NCBI GenBank assembly: GCA_026388495.1 | Contig: JAPLJQ010000401.1 | Span: forward strand, 1-9,336 | Length of the DNA stretch: 9,336 bases | Reading direction: 5' to 3' | Source: Deltaproteobacteria bacterium | GTDB taxonomy: Bacteria; Desulfobacterota; Syntrophia; Syntrophales; UBA2185 | In this document: piece by piece, positions 4,699-9,336 of the stretch | Layout: each line of letters starts with the position of its first letter | How positions within the stretch are numbered: the stretch's first letter is position 1 | Translations under genes and position numbers: made by a program | The notes under the pieces: generated by a model | Seen by the model: the letters and a program-made list of their open reading frames with translations, nothing else | What the model was told of the DNA's origin: nothing | Databases searched by the model: none

Positions 4699-6285
4699 TT
4701 ATTTGTTCTTATTGTCCCGGTCCTTGCTCAGCTTGTACTGGATACTGTCCACCAGGGCCAGCCAGCTCGCCTCGATAACATTCTCGGAGACGCCGATCGT
4801 ACTCCAGGTATCCTCTTCATCTTGCGATTCGATAGTCACCTTGACCTTCGCCGCCGTTCCCTCACTGCCCTCGACGATCCGGACCTTAAAGTCCGTCAGG
4901 TGCATCGTTCCGATCTGGGGATAGAATTTGGTCAGGGCCTTCCGCAGGGCGTTGTCCAGGGCGTTGATGGGCCCGTTGCCTTCCGCCGCCGTGAGTTCCT
5001 CCTCACCGTCCACGGATATCTTGATGGTTGCCTGGGCCTGGGACGGCTGCTGGGCCGTCTTGGAAGCAATGACGTGAAAACACTCCAGGGTAAAAGGTTC
5101 CACAAACTCGCCGGTAACCTTCTTGATCAATAACGAAAGTGATCCTTCGGCAGCGTCAAATTGATACCCCTCGTCCTCCATCCGCTTGATCTCATCCACG
5201 ATCCGCCGACTCGCGCCGTTGTTCATCCCTAGATCAATGCCCAGTTCCCGGGCCTTGTATTCGATGTTACTCTTCCCGGCCAGATCGGAGACAAGGACCC
5301 GCTGTTTGTTCCCTACCAGCTCCGGGGCAATATGCTCATAGGCCAGGGGATTCTTGAGGATGGCGCTGACATGGACGCCGCCTTTGTGGGCAAAGGCGCT
5401 GCGGCCGACAAAGGGACGGGAGTTGAGAGGAGAGATATTGGCGACGTCTCCGACGTAATTGGACAGATTGCTCAGGTGATGGATGGCCTCGTCGGAAAGA
5501 CAACGCCTTGCCATCTTCAACTGGAGGTTCGCAATAATGGGAATGAGATCGGCGTTTCCGCAGCGCTCCCCGTAACCGTTTACTGTTCCCTGAACCATCC
5601 TGGCCCCGGCCTGGACCGCCGCCAGGGAATTGGCAATCCCCAGGCCGCCGTCATTGTGGGCATGGACCCCCAGCATCGCTTTCGGAACAAAACCAGCGAC
5701 ATCTTCCGTCATCCTCTGAACGTCGTGGGGGAGCGTCCCGCCGTTGGTGTCGCAGAGGACAATCCAATCGGCGCCGGCCCCCAGGGCCGCTTCGATGGTC
5801 TGCCTGGCATAGTCGGAATTTTGCCTGTATCCGTCATAGAAATGCTCGGCGTCGTAAACAATCTCCTTCCCCTTCCCTTTCAGATAGGCGACTGATTCCC
5901 GGATCATGGCCAGATTCTCTTCCCGGGAGATCTCCAGGATGTCCGTTACATGGAGGTCCCAAGTCTTCCCGAAAATGGTCACAACCGGGGTTTCCGCCTG
6001 AAGCAGGGCCTGAATATTGGGGCATTCCTCCACTCGCAAGTCGGACCGGCGAGTGCTGCCAAAGGCCGCCAACTTCGCATTATGAAAGATTACACCCTTG
6101 GCCAACTCGAAAAAACGGACGTCCTTGGGATTGGAACCAGGCCAGCCACCTTCGATGTAGGGAAACCCCATTTCATCCAGGCGTCGGGCGATACGCATCT
6201 TTTCCTCGGCAGTAAAATTGATCTGTTCTCCCTGAGTGCCATCCCTCAGGGTCGTATCATAAATCATTATATCCCGTGTGGTCAT
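4699..6285 (-). CDS. cimA: (R)-citramalate synthase (mirror copy)
   Basis: Identical 528-residue product of the gene at 3052-4638, on the opposite strand. It has the same TTLRDGTQGEQ, HAHND and GERCGNAD motifs and C-terminal LeuA-type dimer domain. The ATG at 6283-6285 has AGGAGG (6296-6301) upstream and the TAA stop is at 4699-4701. The two cimA copies are convergent and separated by only 60 bases of palindrome. Complete identity, including silent positions and flanks, argues that this is the same locus represented twice and not a paralogue. Function, regulation and alternatives are as for the left copy. Confidence 0.88.
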   Translation of the reverse strand: MTTRDIMIYDTTLRDGTQGEQINFTAEEKMRIARRLDEMGFPYIEGGWPGSNPKDVRFFELAKGVIFHNAKLAAFGSTRRSDLRVEECPNIQALLQAETPVVTIFGKTWDLHVTDILEISREENLAMIRESVAYLKGKGKEIVYDAEHFYDGYRQNSDYARQTIEAALGAGADWIVLCDTNGGTLPHDVQRMTEDVAGFVPKAMLGVHAHNDGGLGIANSLAAVQAGARMVQGTVNGYGERCGNADLIPIIANLQLKMARRCLSDEAIHHLSNLSNYVGDVANISPLNSRPFVGRSAFAHKGGVHVSAILKNPLAYEHIAPELVGNKQRVLVSDLAGKSNIEYKARELGIDLGMNNGASRRIVDEIKRMEDEGYQFDAAEGSLSLLIKKVTGEFVEPFTLECFHVIASKTAQQPSQAQATIKISVDGEEELTAAEGNGPINALDNALRKALTKFYPQIGTMHLTDFKVRIVEGSEGTAAKVKVTIESQDEEDTWSTIGVSENVIEASWLALVDSIQYKLSKDRDNKNK

Positions 6286-6302
6286 AAGAGCTTTTCCTCC
6301 TG

Positions 6303-6342
6303 AAAAAAAATCCGCTACCAGGGGCACCTGATAACGGATTTT
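6303..6342 (-). terminator. Rho-independent attenuator terminator (mirror copy)
   Basis: Mirror of 2995-3034. The 16-bp stem (6327-6342 with 6307-6322), TGCC loop and T-run read on the minus strand just before the ribosome binding site of the right-arm cimA. Confidence 0.85.
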
Positions 6343-6406
6343 GTGAATGTCTTATTTTTAGAGAAACACTAAACCACGATCAGGCCCCGATATTTTCCGG
6401 CCTAAT
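6327..6406 (-). promoter_or_regulatory. Attenuator alternative pairings (mirror copy)
   Basis: Mirror of 2931-3010. Segment 1 is at 6399-6406, segment 2 at 6371-6386 and segment 3 at 6327-6340 on the minus strand. The interpretation is the same: isoleucine-dependent choice between terminator and antiterminator. Confidence 0.55.
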
Positions 6407-6457
6407 TATGCCGATAATAATAATGCCGCTGATCGCGTTCAGATTTCTATAATGCAT
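6380..6457 (-). CDS. Isoleucine-rich leader peptide (mirror copy)
   Basis: The same 25-residue peptide with 8 Ile residues, read from ATG 6455-6457 to TGA 6380-6382 on the minus strand. AAGGA at 6466-6470 is its ribosome binding site. It controls the right-arm cimA copy in the same way as 2880-2957, if that copy exists in the genome. Confidence 0.78.
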   Translation of the reverse strand: MHYRNLNAISGIIIIGIIRPENIGA

Positions 6458-6481
6458 CGCTTCTTTCCTTATCTGCCCTCC

Positions 6482-6510
6482 TCCATAATTGGTTTGGAGA
6501 TATTTGTCAA
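6482..6510 (-). promoter_or_regulatory. Candidate cimA leader promoter (mirror copy)
   Basis: Mirror of 2827-2855: TTGACA at 6505-6510, a 17-bp spacer and TATGGA at 6482-6487, reading on the minus strand. Confidence 0.42.
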
Positions 6511-6533
6511 CGGGAAATACACGGTGTAGTTGT

Positions 6534-6549
6534 TTCGATTATAATCGAA
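6534..6549. promoter_or_regulatory. 16-bp palindrome with TATAAT (mirror copy)
   Basis: Mirror of 2788-2803, TTCGATTATAATCGAA. Being itself palindromic, it reads identically on both strands. Candidate operator over a -10 box; weak evidence. Confidence 0.33.
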
Positions 6550-6601
6550 TTTGTTTTCGGGCAAAATAGCAACACTTACCCCATTTGTTAAGTAGATATT
6601 G

Positions 6602-7447
6602 TTAGTGCATTTTTTGCGGTACTTGATCTGTTTCAGCTATAATAACCAGGTATTTTTTAAGGCCTGCAGCAGCAAACTGCTCTTCGACGATTGCTGCCAG
6701 GGAAGGGGCAAACCTATCCTCCAAAGAAGTATATGGGGATCGAAAGACAAGCTTGTTATTCAAGGTTCGAAAAGACCAGTCCACTGCGCTGATGGCCAAC
6801 TTTACCACTGTAGGCAGACCGATTCCCATGCGATCAAGGATGAAGCAATTGGTCAGAATCATTTCATGGAGATATTCGGGAAGTTGAAATCTGCGCATGA
6901 TCTTTTCTGTAAGATATGAATGATTCTGCTCGATAAATTCATCGGATGCAATATAATATGCGGCGCTATAACGGCTGCGATACACTGTCATCATCAGGGC
7001 GCCAACATTCGCAAGGAGGCAGGCGAGTTCTACCTGTCGCGCCCCATCATCCCGGAAACCGAAACCGCGAGCCATAATTCTTCCCACGACGGAAGCGCTA
7101 AAACTTTTTGCATAGATGATTTCAGCGTCGTGATTTCCCTGAGCCAGACGATGCATGGCGAACAGCAGAATTAACACTTTTGTGTATTGCGTACCGAGGC
7201 GGTTGACAACGTCGAAAAAATGCTTGACCGGTCCCATTTTTAAGCTGCCATGAAAAGCAGAATTGGCAATGTTAAAGAGATATGTAAAAATGTCGGTCCC
7301 CAGTTTGGATTTCAGATTTTCAATTTCGCGCTGTCCGATTTCGACATCGTCCAGGACGAAGAGAATCGACGGGTCAAAACCAAGGACGGAGTCCTTAACC
7401 AACGTAAGCTCGATTGTTTCAATTTGGGTTGCAATCTCATTATCCAT
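6602..7447 (-). CDS. HDOD-domain protein (mirror copy)
   Basis: Identical to the product of 1890-2735: 281 residues, HDOD signature NIANSAFHG at 59-67, and the HD pair replaced by Ala-Asn in LLANVGALMM. Start ATG 7445-7447 with GGGGA seven bases upstream; stop TAA at 6602-6604. An alternative GTG start would be at 7463-7465. Signalling role presumed from the family and target unknown. There are no substitutions relative to the left arm, so it should not be counted as a second gene without independent evidence. Confidence 0.77.
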   Translation of the reverse strand: MDNEIATQIETIELTLVKDSVLGFDPSILFVLDDVEIGQREIENLKSKLGTDIFTYLFNIANSAFHGSLKMGPVKHFFDVVNRLGTQYTKVLILLFAMHRLAQGNHDAEIIYAKSFSASVVGRIMARGFGFRDDGARQVELACLLANVGALMMTVYRSRYSAAYYIASDEFIEQNHSYLTEKIMRRFQLPEYLHEMILTNCFILDRMGIGLPTVVKLAISAVDWSFRTLNNKLVFRSPYTSLEDRFAPSLAAIVEEQFAAAGLKKYLVIIAETDQVPQKMH

Positions 7448-7485
7448 AATTTTATCCCCGCTCACATGATGCTTGGTTTGAGTGA

Positions 7486-7514
7486 AGTGTACCGATTTCT
7501 CCCTTGTGTGTCAA
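7486..7514 (-). promoter_or_regulatory. HDOD gene promoter (mirror copy)
   Basis: Mirror of 1823-1851: TTGACA at 7509-7514, a 17-bp spacer and TACACT at 7486-7491, on the minus strand. Confidence 0.55.
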
Positions 7515-7547
7515 TGTATCATCGCCCCGATCTTGCTCATTGCTTCA

Positions 7548-7574
7548 TTGTGTGTTAATATGAACGTATATAAT
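7548..7574 (+). promoter_or_regulatory. Candidate promoter of the phasin-like gene (mirror copy)
   Basis: TTGTGT (7548-7553), a 15-bp spacer and TATAAT (7569-7574), reading on the plus strand toward the gene at 7759. The -10 is perfect; the -35 and spacing are poor. Confidence 0.3.
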
Positions 7575-7651
7575 GTCATTGTTATTGATTTAGGTTATAT
7601 TTCTTTCAATTCACCCTTTGAAACCGGAAGGATTGAGCCCATGACACATGC

Positions 7652-7705
7652 CGTCATCCACCGCAAGAATACTTGGACAGAAAACCGGCTTCCGCCGGAA
7701 TGACG
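7652..7705. repeat. REP-like dispersed repeat (mirror copy)
   Basis: Mirror of 1632-1685. CGTCAT and ATGACG ends with the internal CCGGC-TTCC-GCCGG hairpin at 7685-7698, in the presumed leader of the right-arm phasin-like gene. Confidence 0.52.
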
Positions 7706-7758
7706 AAAACGGCAATTTTCGACTCTTTGCAAACATAAACTATTTTAAGGAGGAAAAG

Positions 7759-8028
7759 ATGGGTACGAAATTCATGGCCAAGCAGATGTTGCAATACAAC
7801 AAAACGAGCTTTGAGAAATCTTTTTCCGCTATGGTGAACATGCAGAATAATGCAGAAAAGATGTTCCAGTTCTGGTTGCATCAGACCAAAGGGTTCCCGG
7901 AAGAAGGCAGGAACTTCATGTCTGAATGGATTGACTTCTACAAAAAGCTCCGGGATGATTACAAGGCCAGCGTCGATGAAGGCTATCGTAAAATGGAAGA
8001 ATTCCTGTCCGACGACCATAAATCATAG
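7759..8028 (+). CDS. Phasin-like small helical protein (mirror copy)
   Basis: Identical 89-residue protein to the one at 1309-1578, here on the plus strand. AAGGAGG at 7747-7753 lies five bases before ATG 7759; the stop TAG is at 8026-8028. Charged and helical, with no signal peptide or membrane span. Phasin resemblance is by pattern only. The receiver-domain relic follows 47 bases downstream on the same strand with no clear terminator between them. It is not independent of the left copy. Confidence 0.57.
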   Translation: MGTKFMAKQMLQYNKTSFEKSFSAMVNMQNNAEKMFQFWLHQTKGFPEEGRNFMSEWIDFYKKLRDDYKASVDEGYRKMEEFLSDDHKS

Positions 8029-8075
8029 GAGGGCGCCTTTGCAGGTTTCGCAACTGGAAACATTATTGGCAACAT

Positions 8076-8159
8076 ATGGAGAATCCGGAAGCGTATGATC
8101 TGGTAGTCACCGACATGACCATGCCATGCCTGACCGGGCTGGAGCTGGCCCGGGAAATT
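8076..8159 (+). pseudogene. Receiver-domain remnant (mirror copy)
   Basis: Mirror of 1178-1261: MENPEAYDLVVTDMTMP and the following LTGLELAREI-like segment, the core of a REC domain around its phospho-Asp. It is truncated on both sides. The frame ends at TAA 8181-8183, inside the antisense 3' end of the right-arm kinase. Confidence 0.57.
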
Positions 8160-8163
8160 TGGA

Positions 8164-9336
8164 TCAAGGGCTTCTATCTGTAACATCATCCATAACCTCC
8201 CTTACACTCAGGGCAAGGTCCGTCTTAGACACCGGTTTCATGAGCAATTTCCGAAAACCGGCGCCCAGCACCTTATCCTCACTGATACTTTCACTAAAGC
8301 CCGTACTGAGAATGATCGGAAGCCCCGGCCTCATCTCCATGAGCTTCTTCGCCAATTCCACTCCTGTCATATGCGGCATGGTCATATCGGTAATAACCAT
8401 GTCAAATCGTTCCGGCTTTTCAAGAAATAGTTTCAAGGCTTCCTCGCTGCTGCTCGTCGCAACAACATCGTAACCAAGAGATTGCAGCATCTTTTTCATA
8501 ATTTTCATGAGTGATTCTTCATCATCCACAACGAGGATCCGTTCAGTTCCCGTTGGAAGAACCTGTGAAATCTTCTTCGCTTCGCGGGGCATGCCCTTAT
8601 CGATCAGGGGCAGATAGACATTGAATGCGGCCCCTTCTCCCGGTTCGCTCTGCACAGTAATGGTCCCCCCAAGATTATTCACAATGCCGTATACCACCGC
8701 AAGACCCAAGCCGGTCCCCTCTCCCACATCCTTTGTCGTAAAGAAAGGGTCAAAGATCCGTTCCATGATGGCAGGATCGATGCCATGGCCCGTATCGCTA
8801 ACTATCATTTGAACGTAAGGGCCGGCCTGTAAATGCGGAATTATGGGTAGAGTATCTGGAAATATGTTTACATTGGCAAGACATACAGTCATCAGGCCGC
8901 CCTTTTCTCGCATAGCATGGGCAGCGTTGGTACAGAGATTCATCAGTATCTGGTGGATCTGTGTGGGGTCTGCGAGAACCGTGGTCCGCGCGGATGTGAT
9001 GTTTCGTCGAATCTCGATGGTCGTCGGCAGGGATGATCTCAACAGTTTGAGCGCTTCTTTACAGATGATGCTTACCTCGACAGGCTTTCGCTCTTGATCC
9101 GTCTGGCGGGCGAAGGAAAGGATCTGCTTCACCAGATCCTTCGCACGGTCACTGGCCTTAAGAACCTGTTCGAGGTGACACTGTTTTGTCTCTTCCTGTG
9201 ATTCTCCAATAGCCAATTCCGTATAACCGATCAGGGCGCCAAGGATATTATTAAAGTCATGGGCTATTCCCCCGGCCAGAGTGCCGATCGCTTCCATCTT
9301 CTGGGCCTGGACAAGCTGGGACATCAGCTTTTCCTT
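8164..9336 (-). CDS. Hybrid sensor histidine kinase, C-terminal part (mirror copy, truncated at window end)
   Basis: Identical to 1-1173 on the opposite strand. It has HisKA with GGIAHDFNN, an HATPase domain with N, G1, F and G2 boxes, and a terminal REC domain with its phospho-Asp in ITDMTMP. The frame runs out of the window at 9336, so the N-terminal sensor part is missing, just as at the left end. Both arms are broken at exactly the same base, which is what a duplicated contig end would give and is one of the best arguments that the mirror image is artificial. The stop is at 8164-8166. Confidence 0.88.
   Translation of the reverse strand, partial: KEKLMSQLVQAQKMEAIGTLAGGIAHDFNNILGALIGYTELAIGESQEETKQCHLEQVLKASDRAKDLVKQILSFARQTDQERKPVEVSIICKEALKLLRSSLPTTIEIRRNITSARTTVLADPTQIHQILMNLCTNAAHAMREKGGLMTVCLANVNIFPDTLPIIPHLQAGPYVQMIVSDTGHGIDPAIMERIFDPFFTTKDVGEGTGLGLAVVYGIVNNLGGTITVQSEPGEGAAFNVYLPLIDKGMPREAKKISQVLPTGTERILVVDDEESLMKIMKKMLQSLGYDVVATSSSEEALKLFLEKPERFDMVITDMTMPHMTGVELAKKLMEMRPGLPIILSTGFSESISEDKVLGAGFRKLLMKPVSKTDLALSVREVMDDVTDRSP

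Larger units (their letters stand above)
1..9336. repeat. Perfect whole-window inverted repeat (two 4668-bp arms, no spacer)
   Basis: The window equals its own reverse complement. It opens with aaggaaaagctgatg and closes with catcagcttttcctt. Every open reading frame has an identical partner on the opposite strand at coordinates summing to 9337, and the axis is GAC|GTC at 4666-4671. No difference between the arms was found in the coding or intergenic stretches compared. Genuine bacterial palindromes of this length are unstable in replication and normally carry a spacer or some divergence. Both arms also stop at the same base inside a kinase gene, as expected if one contig end was copied. An assembly or whole-genome-amplification fold-back is the likeliest explanation. 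A head-to-head dimer or hairpin-ended replicon is the less likely biological alternative. Confidence 0.98.

Noticed and set aside
8039..8098. Short TTG-initiated frame after AGGAGG just behind the phasin-like stop
   Set aside because: It would give only about 19 residues without similarity to anything I recognise. The AGGAGG overlaps the phasin-like stop codon and may be chance.
1..9336. Hairpin-ended linear replicon, phage or viral genome with terminal inverted repeats
   Set aside because: No telomere resolvase, replication, packaging or capsid genes. The contents are ordinary chromosomal metabolism and signalling genes, and the outer ends lie within a coding sequence.
1..9336. CRISPR array, tRNA, rRNA or complete insertion sequence
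   Set aside because: No spaced direct repeats, no cloverleaf or rRNA segments and no transposase reading frame were found on either strand.

Overview
What the window is. The 9336 bases form one end-to-end perfect inverted repeat: bases 1-4668 reappear as the reverse complement in 4669-9336, with no spacer, and the axis lies between 4668 and 4669 in GACGTC. A feature at x..y on one strand recurs at (9337-y)..(9337-x) on the other strand. There is therefore only about 4.67 kb of unique sequence. The two arms show no divergence, both ends are cut at the same base of the same gene, and the axis falls exactly inside a short natural-looking palindrome next to a stop codon. I infer that the mirror image is most likely an assembly or amplification fold-back, not a biological 9.3-kb palindrome. 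The features are listed in both arms, but the right-arm copies are not independent genes.

Organism. The gene content is bacterial and chromosomal: a hybrid sensor kinase of the GGIAHDFNN type, an HDOD protein, a phasin-like protein and a Geobacter-type (R)-citramalate synthase. Together with dispersed REP-like repeats, this fits a Desulfobacterota/Deltaproteobacteria member, perhaps Syntrophales-like. That placement is inferred from family resemblance only. No phage, plasmid, rRNA or tRNA gene is visible.

Layout of the unique arm (left-arm coordinates). 1-1173 (+): 3' part of a hybrid histidine kinase with a C-terminal receiver domain. 1178-1261 (-): a stub of a second receiver domain, tail-to-tail with the kinase. 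1309-1578 (-): an 89-residue phasin-like protein with a strong ribosome binding site. 1579-1889: divergent intergenic region with a REP-like repeat and promoters. 1890-2735 (+): an HDOD-domain protein behind a good sigma70-type promoter. 2736-3051: regulatory leader. 3052-4638 (+): cimA. 4639-4668: half of the axial palindrome.

Most interesting point. The cimA leader encodes an isoleucine-rich 25-residue peptide (8 Ile, including IIII-G-II). A strong intrinsic terminator follows just before the cimA ribosome binding site, and a competing antiterminator pairing is possible. This is the architecture of ribosome-mediated transcription attenuation. It senses isoleucine, the end product of the pathway that citramalate synthase opens, and so independently supports the cimA assignment.
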